Shown: positions 26,701-39,500 of the stretch, piece after piece
Numbering within the stretch: the stretch's first letter is position 1
How the letters are laid out: the number at the start of each line of letters is the position of its first letter
Assembly: GCF_964355755.1 (NCBI RefSeq)
Contig: NC_092675.1
Location: forward strand, 4,498,312-4,562,311
Direction of reading: 5' to 3'
DNA from: Antedon mediterranea
Taxonomy: Eukaryota; Echinodermata; Crinoidea; Comatulida; Antedonidae
Length of the DNA stretch: 64,000 bases
Made by a program: the position numbers and the translations under genes
Notes under the pieces: generated by a model
Database searches by the model: none
Told to the model about the DNA's origin: nothing
The model's input: the letters and a program-made list of their open reading frames with translations, nothing else

Positions 26701-29700
26701 TTTAACCTCAAAAGAGTGCCCATATACAACTCATAAAACAAAATTACATACATAACCCACAAAAATAAAGCAAAAGTGACAACAGTGCTGTATTATTTAA
26801 CATATGTAAGGTGAGTCCCGTGTTCTCTGAACGTAGGGGAATGAGCTGTTAGGAGCGAATTGTACTAAGCCTCGGGATTATGTGGTAGGGTGGCCAGTTC
26901 CTTTCCACAACATATATTTTGTTATTTTAAAGATCACAAATAGAATGTTCAAGCTTTTAATAATTAAAAAAAAAATGTTTTTAGGCTGCAAGTTTTGAAG
27001 AACGAGTCTCCAGACCTAGACGAGAAACTCATTTAAAGAAAAATGAAGAAAAATATCAACAATTTTCTGGTCCAGTTTGGAAAGGCAAAGGATATAAATT
27101 AGAGGTTGGCGATTAAAATTTGTATGTATATGTTATTCATAAACCAAATCAAGGCTTTTGTCAACCATTACATTGACAACTAACTTTTGCTATACAGCTT
27201 ATTGTCTTTACTGACAAAACCGATGAACTATTTGAATTAATATTTCTCAAAAATATATATAAATCCAAAGGCAAATTACTGAAAAAATTACAATGCTGTG
27301 GGTATCAGTGGCTGGATCTCAATGGAGATACAAAAAAAAAGCGAAAAGCTAAATCAAAACGATAAAGTAAAACAGCCAGAAAAGTTAGCAGAGCTTTCGG
27401 GCAACACTAGCCCTTCATCAATGCAAGTGAAGGTACTTGGACAAAGATAGATAGATAGATATATACAGGAATAAAAGAAATAAAAGAAAAGAAAAGAGGC
27501 ACAAGGCTGGTAAATAGAGAATGGAGATATTATTGAGTAGAAAACTAATAGCTTGGTAGATATAAACAATTTTGGAATAAAACTAAAAACAGCTTAAATT
27601 GTGGTTAATATTGAAACTTAAATTTAGGTAGTCAATAGAGTAATTTTACCGATCTGGGAGTATGTTCCAAAAGGTTTTGTGGTTTTAAGTTGTAATTCCC
27701 AGTGGTTTTCTTTCTTGTCTTTGCAAGTTTTGTCGCTCCATTTTACATCGTGGTCTATTGCAATAACTCTTAAATTTGCAATACAAAATATATATACATG
27801 CACATTTGATTATATTAAATTTAATTTCTGTGTATTAGGGAAAAAATACAGAAACCGTCACAAAGAGAAGAGGAAAAGGAAGCAGTAAAGATGCCATAGC
27901 AATGCGTAATTTGCCAGATTCTGCTTACCCTCCTCCAATGGAGTTGAATGAGGATGCTGCTAAAAATAAACCAGTTGTTAAAGAAAAGAAAATGGTAGGC
28001 AATTTCCATATGTTTTTATTAATAGATTTAGTGATTACACTATTTGATCTTGGCATTAATAAAAACTAATGATTTTGTACCTTCTGGAACAGGTTGAATT
28101 TTGGCATTGATTATTTTTTTCTTAGTGATTATGAGTGATTATGGTTCATTAGTATTTATTTATACAGAAATATTGTACAGGGTAGATCAATAAATAAAAA
28201 CACAGATGGCTAATTAATATATACAAAGAAAAAATATGGGTGCTTTAATTGATTTTGTTTATATTAAATGTAGTGGTTATTATATTAAGTTACTTATTAT
28301 AGTAAAATTGGTAAAGATATTGTATTGTTGTCTGAATTTTAAAAGATATACATTACAGTACTTTAATTAAAAGTATTTTAATTTCAGTATTATTTTTTTT
28401 CCCTTTTAAATCACTTGTACTTTCATTTATATTGTAGTCAATTAAATGTTTATTATTAGTTGTGTACTATTATATTATTTTGTTGCACATCCCTTGTGGA
28501 TAGCTCTGTGGATAGTGCCTCTGTTAAAAAACAGATACAATAAAGTTATTATTATTATTACTATTAAGTAGGTTGAAACAAGAACAGCCTAGCAAGGCTA
28601 GACCAGGGACTGCGACAGGAGATTCTATCCTTTCTTTCGAAAAACAAGAGTATATAATGTGTTTGATATATATGAGAGTATCCATTAAGCTTAGTAGTAT
28701 TCTGTAACCTGTTACTGGAGTAGTATTACATCCAATCTGTAATAGTATTTACACACACACACAAAAATACCAATTAAAAGGGAAAGAAAAAGATTTTTAT
28801 ATTAATTCTTAAAAATTATTGTTTTAAACATTTACTTTCTTACCAGATCAAACTACCTGTTGAACCACCACCTGAGAGTGATTTACAAGTAAGCTTCTGA
28901 TTAGGCCTCGAATAATTTGTGCAGAGTTGGGAAAAATGTTGTCAGAGAAAGAAAATTGGTGTAAAAATATTGGAATAACACAAATTTTAAAAGTTTCTAT
29001 CATGATGGTATAGCAGCATTTTAAAGTATAATATGATGAAAGAATATGAAAATTATTTTAACTACTACGAAGCAGAAAAAGAATTCAAAGAAATACAAAA
29101 TATTATTAATATTATTATTATTATTATATCAATATTTATAAAGCGTCAATTCAAAGACCGAGGTACAAAATCAAAGGCGCTGGGCATGTTAGTGGTCGAA
29201 AAAATGAGTTTTGAGCAATTTTTTTAAATAAGGCAACAGAAGAGCAGTGTTTAATTTGTGGGAGGAGTGAATTCCAGAGTGTGGGTGCTGCAAAAGAAAA
29301 CGATCTATGACCAAAGGTTTTAGTGGCTATGCGTGGAACAGAGAGTAAAAAATCATCAGATGATGTTAAAGTGTATTCTTTCTACCATTAAGATGATATC
29401 CAGGCTTACTTATCTTTTGTGTTTTATTGGCAGGCTGTAACAATCGCTCTGCGGGTTCCATTTGGTGAAAAAAGACGTCGAAGATTTTTAACATCAGCAA
29501 CTATTCAGGTACAATGTTTGTACATTTTTGTAAATATTTAAAAAAAAAAGAAAAAAAAGTATGTTAATATAGATATATAATATTATAGAGGGGGTACTGC
29601 TCACCATGAAGTAGAAAAGCATATTATAGAGGGGGTCATACTTATTCAATATCTAATGCATATTTATATTCTTGTATAGGTTATTTTTGATTGGTTGACT

Positions 29701-29841
29701 GTTGAGGGCTACAACTCAGATATTTACACTATTAAAACAACATATCCAAGTAAAGACTTAAGTGACTCGAAAAACAAAACACTAGAGGAATTAGGGCTGT
29801 CGAAAGATGTGATATTAATAGTAGATGATAAAGATGTCTAG
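23737..29841 (+). CDS. UBXN8: UBX domain protein 8-like ER membrane protein, complete
   Basis: Family members sit in the ER membrane and bring the p97/VCP ATPase to sites of ER-associated degradation. Eight exons: 23737-23827, 24831-24932, 26264-26337, 26985-27104, 27839-27994, 28847-28888, 29434-29508 and 29680-29841. They encode 273 aa (human about 270) and all phases agree. Two hydrophobic segments lie at the N-terminus (about 12-30 and 31-49), followed by a basic, charged linker with FSGPVWK (compare the family's region around MTGEAWK), a Pro-rich spacer and a C-terminal UBX fold (about 196-270) with ALRVPFG, RRRRFL and VIFDWL. The usual p97-contact FPR turn is YPS here. The donor after exon 3 is weak (GTTAAA). 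Convergent with MOB1 downstream. Confidence 0.9.
25440..25867. mobile_element. Short inverted-repeat element with TAATAGTAACCC repeats
   Basis: The ends TACCGTAAATCTTC (25440-25453) and GAAGATTTACGTA (25855-25867) are inverted copies. Inside each end are direct repeats of CTAATAGTAACCCAC-like units, and one internal palindrome (TAATAGTAACC...GGTTACTATTA near 25530-25567). It is non-coding in UBXN8 intron 2; a MITE or foldback element is likely. Confidence 0.55.
26655..26910 (-). mobile_element. Retroposon-like fragment with AAATA-rich tail
   Basis: On the minus strand the block reads from GTTGTGGAAAGGAACTGGCC through CGTTCAGAGAACACGGGACT to a terminal run of AAATAAATAAAATAAATAAG. The tail-like end and moderate GC body in AT-rich intron 3 of UBXN8 fit a retroposed sequence. 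The family is not identified. Confidence 0.35.
27395..27420 (-). ncRNA. Hammerhead-ribozyme-like core in a dispersed repeat
   Basis: The minus strand reads TGATGA, then an A, a GGGC-TAGTGTT-GCCC hairpin, then GAAA, inside UBXN8 intron 4. This is the order of the hammerhead catalytic core as found in Penelope-like elements. Two departures matter: the base before UGAUGA is U instead of C, and an extra A separates the core from stem II. Stems I and III were not established. It may be a decayed copy or a chance resemblance. A GATA microsatellite follows at 27448-27466. Confidence 0.3.
28470..28566 (+). mobile_element. LINE 3'-end-like fragment with ATT tail
   Basis: TTGTTGCACATCCCTTGTGG leads to ACAATAAAG followed by an ATT-trinucleotide run, a form typical of CR1/L2-type LINE 3' ends. 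Only the non-coding tail is present, in UBXN8 intron 5. Confidence 0.35.
29100..29375. repeat. Dispersed retroelement-like sequence in UBXN8 intron 6
   Basis: An ATT run leads into AAGACCGAGGTACAAAATCA, AAGGCGCTGGGC and GGGAGGAGTGAATTCCAGAG. The composition is unlike the surrounding intron, and it resembles interspersed repeats I have seen in marine invertebrates. There is no second copy in this window, so the repeat status is inferred. Confidence 0.3.
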
Positions 29842-30340
29842 TGAACTCTCGCTCTCAAAACTGAACTGGTGACTCTGACTATCAAAGGCCAAACTGGTTT
29901 TTTAATTATTTGGAGAGAGGGGATCACAAGAGGTAAAATGAGATAAGACTATAAAAAAAGAACTCTCTTGCCACTAAAAGCCCAATCATACCCCTCTACT
30001 CATTTAAGTTAAAATACTGACTTTTCTATTATAACTCTCATTAAATAGAAAAGTCAATCTTTCAATGAATGCAAATATTTATTTATTTATTTAACAAATA
30101 CAAAACATATCCACCCTAGTACTAAACTCATTCCAAAAGGTAGTGCTCGAATTTTGGTTGCCTTAAACAGTTACAGTCTACACACACTACAGGTTAGTTC
30201 TGAGTTCTGAGAACAAAAGTTTATAAAAAGCTGAATGTGCAATAGTATCATTAAATATCACTTTTCCGTGTCATAGAACTAATACTAATGAATGTACGCC
30301 ACCAAACAGATGGGTGTGTTATAAAAAACTCTGATCCTTA

Positions 30341-30484
30341 AGGTCTGTCTACACTATCAAACTAGTTTGACAAAAAAATGTGATGTGTCCAAATATGATG
30401 GTGATATACCTAAATATGGGAGTGATATGACATCATCATGTCCATATATGGGCACATCACATAAAGTTGATAGTGTAGACTTTA
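30341..30484. mobile_element. GTCTACAC MITE, copy 1
   Basis: The left end is GTCTGTCTACACTATCAAAC and the right end the inverse TTGATAGTGTAGAC. The centre is a further palindrome (GTGATGTG...TATGGGCACATCAC). It is one of six copies in the window, and flanking TTA/TAA suggests a TWA target site. Confidence 0.8.
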
Positions 30485-32599
30485 CCTCTGTATTCAAGAG
30501 TATTGGTTCTACAAATAAAATGTTTGAAACTGGAGTAATCATGTAAATAAAATCACAACACAAGACAGGAATATCTTTATCAGGTTTAATTTTCATAAAG
30601 ACTAAAAGCAACTTAAATCTACATAAATTATCAACCAAGGTTTAATTCTTTGAATGCATACTGTCTTTAAATAGTCTTTAATATGAAATACAGTAGAAGT
30701 AAGATTATTTTAATGCCAGTTTATATGCCTTTAAAACATGGTAGTTCTGTACAATACAAATACTGTATTCATCACCAGGAGGTGTGACCTTTATTTTACA
30801 GTAGGTTGTGTACCCCTCGTGGGAACATCCAGCAGGGGTAGAGTTGTTCATATATGATACAAGGATAAGTGAGTGCCTTTTAGAGAACTACAAAGCATTT
30901 AAGTTATTAGTTAATGCAGCATTGACAATGGTTTTTAGCATTTTCAGATTTGTTTTTTCTATTAATTTGCCATCTTATCATTATATGGATTACTTTTTTT
31001 TGTAGTATTTTAGTGCATTTAAATATTCATAACATTGTTCTAATATTAATAATTAAAGAACCAAACAGAATCAAATGTGGCATAGCATCTATTTTTTGGA
31101 ATAACCTTACTCATACTATTTATAGTCATGACATAAAACTTTTTTTTAATAAAAAAAGTATGGTACGGTAACTGAGCATTAACATCATGAATACCTGATA
31201 ATTAGCACTTTGATTTACATTTAACTACAATGGTGAAGCACAACAAAACAATTTAAAAAAACAAATAACAAAATAGTGCATACTTCCAGTGTGGATTTAC
31301 ATTATTGAAATAAGTATACTTAATTAAATTAACAGCATTAATACTAATTTATTTGATAGTAAATAGAGAGGCATATTCACATAGAAAGATCAGCATTGGC
31401 GTCATCCTGCATGCCTGCTTTAAAAACTAGAGGCATGTTCATATTGGTGCTGTTCTGCATGCCTGCTTTAAAAACTATTTATTTGTTTGAAACTACAAAT
31501 TGACAAACATCATTAGATAGTTCTCCTGTACTATTTACAAACTTTATAATGATATACAGTATATATATTTATTTTTTTCTGATTAGTCTTTCTATTTAAT
31601 CTTAAATGCATATTTTGGTTTAACTTAACAGATTTGGTAGGAATAAGCAAGGTGTAATAATAAACAAGAATAGAATACATAAATATTAAATATGAATATA
31701 TGGAAATAAATGTGTGTTTTTTTTGTTTCCTTGTGAAAATAAATATATTTGTCATTTACTGACAAACCAATCACAACCCAAAGAATGATCAAGTTGTCAA
31801 ATAAGACAATAAATATAAGTATAGACACAAAAAAACTATATCAAGGTAGCAGTACTAAAAGTATAATAGAAGAGTGTTGTATCTGCATAAAGCTATATAA
31901 TAAACTGCATAATTTAACATACTTGATTTGTGCCTGATTTACAGTACATATGGTCACATATGAATGTTATACTATAACTCAGTATTAACATTTACATCAC
32001 TCCATAATTTAATAGCAATTAATTAACATGACAATTGAGTCATGTTAAAGTAATAGGATAACATTGATACAAATTAAATATGTGTACAAGAAAATAAGTG
32101 CACTGTTACTATTACATTTCAACAAGTTCTTCTTTGTTATGTGAACACAGACCTATAAAAACACTGACAAGTTGATACAGTATTGTATGAAACCATTGGT
32201 AAAGTTCACTGCCAACTATACAAGTTGTACTCAAGTTATATTAATTCCATAAATACATGTGTAGTCTTAAGTAACACCATATGAAATAAATGGCAATGAC
32301 TTATTCATTTTTCAGATTCACATACATCTACTTTCACTGAGAAAATGTCCATTATTGTATGAAGCCAGTGACTGTCAGATAACAACACTACATGCAAAAA
32401 AAAGTGATATTCCACAGACCAGTAGAATAGTCTTGAATAACACCATATGAACTGAAAAAAAATGTTTACCACCAGGCAGGTAATACTTTCATATAAACAC
32501 CAGACCTCACTACAACACCAAGAAGTTTGATCCATCCTTGTATGATGCCTTTATAAATTACATGGAGACTATTAAAACAACAAGATATTCCATGTCTTA

Positions 32600-32722
32600 G
32601 CTCTTTCTACACTATCAAACTGTGATGTGCCCAAATATGGTAGTGATATGACATCATCGTGTCCACATGAACATATGAACACATCACATTTTTTTGTCAC
32701 ATTTGATAGTGTAAACAGAGCT
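32600..32722. mobile_element. GTCTACAC MITE, copy 2
   Basis: Ends GCTCTTTCTACACTATCAAA and TTTGATAGTGTAAACAGAGC, flanked by TTA on both sides. The internal CCCAAATATGGTAGTGATAT motif is shared with the other copies. Confidence 0.8.
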
Positions 32723-33476
32723 TTAGTCATAAAGGACACCACATACATGTATACCACACAACAAATTCACATATTAGCCACATGTAGATCCAGTGATAAA
32801 TGAAGTCATTGGGTTTGAAATGCTTAAATACTTAACCAATTCAATTTTTAAATACAACACAAACAACCAATCTGTGGGAATAACACTTAATTTTAAAATA
32901 AAATTACAAAAATAAATATAAAATAATTTTAGCTCCTGGACTTTCCTAAAGCATAACATTAATACCTAAAATAAAACAACTAAAAATGTCAGTCATAATA
33001 AAAATAATGATCTGAACTCAGGCTGAAATGAAAATACTTATTATCTACATCTATTAACTTTTTACAGCAAAAACAAGAAAATAATCAAATATAATTAAAA
33101 CCAAACTGTTCACTCATAATTGTCTTGAGTTGATTCAATGAATTTATGTCATGTCACTAGCAAATATAAGTGGGCACTGATATGAATTACACAGCAATAA
33201 TGGTAGAATTCAAGTAGCATGAACCAATAAACTAAGTCCTTAGTGACTGCTATGTGTTGTTATTATTTCATTTTTAGTTTTTGATATAAGTACATGGTTT
33301 ATATTCATACTTAGTTGACATATTTGTAATGAGCAATTTGTTTATGACCAGCAGTAAGCAAACAGCAAAGGATGATTATTTTGTATGGATAAATAATGAA
33401 TTTTTTACTTGCTGTATTTTTAATATTTTACTCAATTTTTCGTGAATAGAATTAGCTTGTCTATCCTAGTGCCAAC

Positions 33477-33482
33477 TTTATT
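33477..33482 (-). terminator. Candidate MOB1 poly(A) signal
   Basis: AATAAA on the minus strand about 117 nt beyond the MOB1 stop codon. It is the nearest canonical signal; use is unproven. Confidence 0.35.
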
Positions 33483-33598
33483 TTCAGAATCGATGTATAT
33501 TTGATACATAATTTTCGAAATTCACAAGCTGCTTACAATTTTTCAATCTATCATTTTGATTCGTGTAATAGTTGGAACTACATCATTCAGTCTGTTGA

Positions 33599-36500
33599 TT
33601 ACTTTCCCAACAATCTTTCGATAAGTTCTTGTAAGGGCGCAAGCTCTTTGCGATCAATTAGGTTGAACTCCTGGACAAAAAAAATAAAATGTTTGAATGA
33701 TGTGTTTAGATGAGCTTCCTCTTTGAGTCCTACTACCTCCTGGAAATGCTGATGATAGATGTGTGCATACACTCGAAACAGACGCTTCAGTATTGTTTTG
33801 GCAATTGTCAGAAAATTCTTTGGAAATGGCACTCCTGTGAGATACAAAAAAAGTGTTTTAGTTCAAGACACATTGTTATTTGGACGGGGCACCAACATAC
33901 TGAACAGTGTTCTCCCGAAGCAGGTTTTGCCAGCAAGATTTGCCAGTTTAAATTTCACACTATAGGCATTTTAAGATACTTCACACTCACGTCATATTGC
34001 GAATTTTGGACAAAAAGTGTTTTGAGAGCGCTTTTGATTTAAACATTAGCGCGAGCCTATCTTTACCGCTGAGAATTGTATTGAGAAACCCGAAGACTTC
34101 ACGCGAGCGAGGCGAACTGACTAAGAACATTATTACTATAGATTTTCACTTCATACACGCTTATTATTGAACAATAGTTAGTATAAATATCTGCTAGTTA
34201 ATTAGAGACATTCGATGTTACTAAGAATACTAAAGAAATTACTTATAATACAAATTTAAAAGATTTATAACGATTCTAGTTTAGGTAACATTCGCCCATT
34301 AACAATGAAAACAAACAAATCCTGCGTAGGAAATCGCGGAACTCTAAAAACTTTGTTTTAATATCACGCTAAAATTGTTTCCGAATTTTTAAATACATAT
34401 TTGTAAATATTATGTTAAATTTCAATATCTTTACTTTTAATCCTCAAAAAATCAAAATGTTGATATTTTTTAAAAGAATTTTATGATCATTTGAAATCGG
34501 GTATTTTTACTATCGATCGCGCTCCGCCGGTGCCCGAGTAGGTGTGTACGCGTCGCTTTTGCAGGCTCTATTCCCAGTAGCGAGTTTCGGTCGCGCTAAC
34601 ATAAGCAATGTTTTCTACATGTACATGCATTAGGGGTAAATTATGTTTAATTGTTTTTACCGCATAACAAAATTCCCAAATTTATTTCTTTTCTTGCCTA
34701 ACCGTTTCTGTCACCCTAAAATCAAATGCTTTAACTGCATAATTTTAAGCGACAATAACATACAAATAGGCCTACTATAATTTGATCACTTCTGCGCAAT
34801 ACTTTAAAGTTGTTGTATACAATTATTTTAAGAATATAAATAAAAAAACACAGAAACTAATAAAATGGCAACTAATTGAAAAGTCAAACTCATTTATTTC
34901 ATCAATTAAATATTTGAAAAAAATCAAATCAAGTAAGGTACTGCTGTGTAGGCCTTAAATATGATTACTGTATTTTTTTAGTTTTAATTTGTATAATGGC
35001 CTAGGCCTAATAATATAGTACTAACAACATGTTTATTTCTAAAGGCAAGTATAACAAACAGCTTTATTTATTTACCTTCAATATTAAATCTATGAGAAAC
35101 CTCAATTATGAGAATCATTTAAATTTCTGTCACCGTACATTTCATTATAATGAAAACCTTTAATTTAAAAGACATTTAATTAATAAGAGCTGGTCACATT
35201 TTTTTTAATGTCAACATGCTGTCCATAAATAGCCGCTTTCTCAAGTGATGCAAATGTTTTCTGGAGTCAGATCCTATAAAAAATATAGAAATATAAAAAG
35301 TATGTTAATTTAAATATGTATTTGAAAGATGGGCTAGAGGTATAGGCCTACTGCATGATAAATTAGGCTGAAAAACCTAGCATGTGGTCCTAGGCCTACT
35401 ACAAGGCCTAGCTTGATGTTTTTTATCCCATAAAACGTTTGAATTTAATACAAGTACAAAATCTAATTTATATAGAGTTGTAAAGTGTGGTACATTCAGT
35501 ACATTAATTAAAATAAATGAGAATGGGGCCTAATATTAATAAATAAACATGTAAAAAAATTGGCCTAAACGACTACGTGTGTATCTTATACGCATTGATT
35601 AACACGCAGTACGCGTTGGACCATCAAGGCTAGGCCCAGCTTCGCACAAACCACCGTTATACATGTGATTTGTTTACCTATTTCAATCGCCATTTAAAAA
35701 ATACCTGAAAATATCAACATGCCCATTTTTTGTCAAACGAATATTTACATTACATAGTAACTTTTTATTTAGTCAATCGTTTACTCAAAAATTGAGGAAT
35801 TTTTTTATGGTCTCGTAAAAATGTACAATATTATTATTGATAAAAACCGTATAAAATCTAACAAAAAGAAGAGCAAATTCAATGATTACCTGACACGATC
35901 ATAACTGCTATCCTGTTCCAAAAACCAAGTCACATGCTTCTTCAACCCTTGCTTTAATTATTCTCATGAATTATTCATAAGGAACTATAATTTAAGGCTT
36001 TCAATTGGTTAAAAGAGTTTAACCCTATTAAAATTTTAAATTCACATCATTTCCGGGTGATGTTGTCGCGCTTCGATGAATCTCAGAAATCACAAATGAC
36101 CGCTAGAGGGCTCACTACTTTTTGTCTAGTCTAAATGAATGTGACTTACAAATGCACCAACATATATATAAAATTGGCACAAATATTCAAGACTATCTGT
36201 TCCTTCTGGTGGTAGAACTAGCTCTTAGCATTAGTCCATATCACACTATAAGTGTTTTAAGATACTTATAAATGCAAAGTTAATTATTTACCAATTTTGG
36301 AGGGAAATAATGCCTCATCATCAACTTGGTCTTGTACCCAACTCATTAAAAAATCTATATATCGTGGTGCTGAGCACTTTATTGGTTTTTTAACTGTCTG
36401 TCCATCTGCCCAGTGGTATTCATACCTGAAGAAAAAAACAATTTCAGCTAAAGAGGTTATGTCTCTGTTTTTATCAATTAAAACATGACTTAACTAGCGA

Positions 36501-39500
36501 CTTTACATGAACTTCATCAAACCACTCTGTCGACATTCTTTATCTCACTGACTAAATTAGCATTATACAATATATCTTGTAATAATTCCATGACACTATA
36601 TTGTTTATAGGGGTTGCTGTGACCTACTTTACTTGTTCACTATAACTCTTGTTATTGCTCCTACTAGCTTAATAGCTTATTGTAAGCTTATTGTAATCAA
36701 TATCAGGGTTCATAATTGTTTGCAGTTTTGTTACATCATTAATTCCCTCAAATGTTATTATACCATGGAGGAAAAAACAATTATTTTTCCTTCATGATTA
36801 TACTAGAATAGTGTTCCTTGGATACAATAATAATAATAATACCAGTGGTTAAGGTATACAATTGGAGAATACTGCTCTGTCTACACTGTCTAACTAGTTT
36901 GACAAAAAAACTGTGATGTGCCCAAATATGGTAGTGATATGACATCATCATGTCCAAATATGGGCACATCACATTTTTTTGTCACATAAAGTTTGATAGT
37001 GTAGACAGAGTTTAAGACTTGGTTTGTTGTTTGTCGTCAATAGAGTATTCTAGGGTAACATTATTAGGGCATAACTGATGAAAACGCCTTTCATACTCTC
37101 ATACTATCCAAATATGGATGGACATTGTACAGGTTATTTTATATCATCTGAAAACTTGTTGGTAAGAATATCCAAGAAGCAGACTGATTTACAACAAGAA
37201 TACTGAAATAATTATTCCCTTACTTTGGTCCTGCAGACATGACAGGACATTTATCAGCAGTGCAGAACTCTGTTATTGTTCCATACAACATGTTTATTTG
37301 ATTGAAGAAGTCCACAGCTAGTAAAAGAAGAAAAAAAACATAATTAAATATTGAATACAAATTTTATGTAAATGATACAAAATTATACTTACTGTATAAA
37401 TAATTCATGTTCCAAGCCATATTGAATTTTAATGATTGAAATGATAGATAAGAGACATAGTCCTGTGCAGTTTCTATATTTCAGTTCCTGTACAGTATGC
37501 ACATTTTCCTGTTTGTTTTTTTTATTTAAATTCGGAAATTATGTTTTTTAACTTCCTGCCTTCTATAACTTGTGGTGTGTAAATGGCAGCCATAATTGTT
37601 CAGAGATATTATCAAGTATTATTTATTGTAAATAATCGGTATTAATTAGTGTTTTTCACAAATCAGAACAAAAAATCCATATATTTTTGTATTGGCGTGC
37701 AGTAATGACACATGGATTAAAAAAAAAACATTAAAATTAAAATTTAAATATAATTAATGACATTATATACGTTGCAACTGTTTTTTGATTTTTTTAAAGT
37801 ACAAAATAGGTTAAAATATGTAATGAATTTAAGTACAGTAAGTTATGGAACAGCATCATCATTTATTATTGTAGCGTACTGTTACTATGGAAACAGTAAA
37901 TTGATACTGTTAATAGCAACCTATACTATTCCACAGATATAATGAATGTATACTGTATTTATATCTCCATAATTTTCAATGATTCTATAATGATTATTAT
38001 ATATTATGTATATTAAAAATATGACTAAAGATTTCGAACAAGTTTTAACTTTACAGAAGTTTACAGAACACCTGGAGAATATCTATTTGAATACTATGAA
38101 CAATTTGAATACAAACTGGTACTGTAAAAGTAAACGTCTTGGTACTGTAAAAGCCAGGACTGGTACTGTAACTAAAAGCCAGGATTTGAACCAAGAATTT
38201 AATTTATAGGGCCATGAACCAAGGACTCCATGATTGGAAAGCTTCATAACCAACAAGCTACTCAAAAAAGAGGGATTTTAATATTTCTAAAGATTTTTAT
38301 CTGATACTCTCGGATTGAACACGCACTCAAATGAAGGTCGAAATTCATTTATTATTACCAGATGGAACAAAAGCCATTGCTAATGGTTTTAAAAGACAAA
38401 TATTGTTATTGAATTCATTATGCAAGACATCAGTAGTTGGGTTTTTTTCCTCTTAAGAATGCTGTTAAGCAACTACTGTACTGTAGGTCCCTCCAACTGT
38501 AAACTAAAGATCAGGTTTGGAGGGGAACCACCGAAAGGGGTAATATATCCAATTGTGGGATAGATTAAATATTAACTTACTAAATAGTTACTAAACTGTT
38601 GTAACGCATGACTTTGTCAAAAAAGATTTTATACAAAAATAACTACCAAATATTCAAAATGTAATGTATAGCATATTTCAAATGGAGAAGAATTTATATA
38701 TAAAAATTGTTTAATTCTCTTGGTATTTTCTGAAGAATCTTTGGTTTGATGATGAATTCTTCCTGGTTTGGATTTGAAAGAAAGAAACCATTGTTTAATA
38801 CTATACTGTCTAGTATTTTATGAGTTTATCCATACCAATCCAATTGGATAAAGAAATTCTTATCATACACTAATAATAAGTCAAGTTTCTGTTTTGTAAA
38901 CGAAATTTCCTTCTCAAACCTACTGTAATAACTAATATACTTAAAGCCCCCTTCCCTACGTTTTTTAGATCTAATTTAAGATCACAAACTATATTTAATG
39001 TAAAAATAATACTATATGGTCCTATTGCGATAACTTTTTTCGTCTTTAAACGGTTCAAAATGTGAAAAATAAGTCGATTCTAATAATTATAGCGGCCCGC
39101 TATGAATCCCAAAATGCATTGCGCGCGGATTGATATTTTTGTTTTTCACCTGTAATTCGCCCACGTTTCGATCGATCGTGAGGCCAAAACAAATGGAAGA
39201 CTCCTAACTTTTCAGCGAAAATACCGGGTTTCCCCCAATTTGTATCAACGGAGTCTGGCAAAAATAGAAAGACAATTAATGCAGCAACTATACAACGTCA
39301 GGCTGGGTATATAGCTAGCGTACGATGTTCGTACGTTACCGATGTTTACCAGCTAGGCCTACAAAACTAAGCTAGGCTAGGCCTAAGACCGTCCACGAGA
39401 GGTCGATCGCCGCGGGCTACTTAGGTAGTGCATTGTTTCTCACTTTTTATCATAATTTACCATAAAACGTACATTTAAGACAATGAATGACATGGTTTAA

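Larger units (their letters stand above)
29842..33598. other. Convergent 3' region between UBXN8-like and MOB1
   Basis: No coding frame is supported. It holds the 3' UTRs of both genes, two copies of the GTCTACAC MITE (30341-30484, 32600-32722) and a short direct repeat at 31390-31475 (CTGCATGCCTGCTTTAAAAA twice). The rest is AT-rich DNA without visible structure. Confidence 0.6.

Noticed and set aside
31531-31937. Overlapping short ORFs in the UBXN8/MOB1 convergent region
   Set aside because: Lys/Ile/Tyr-rich products expected from AT-rich DNA by chance.
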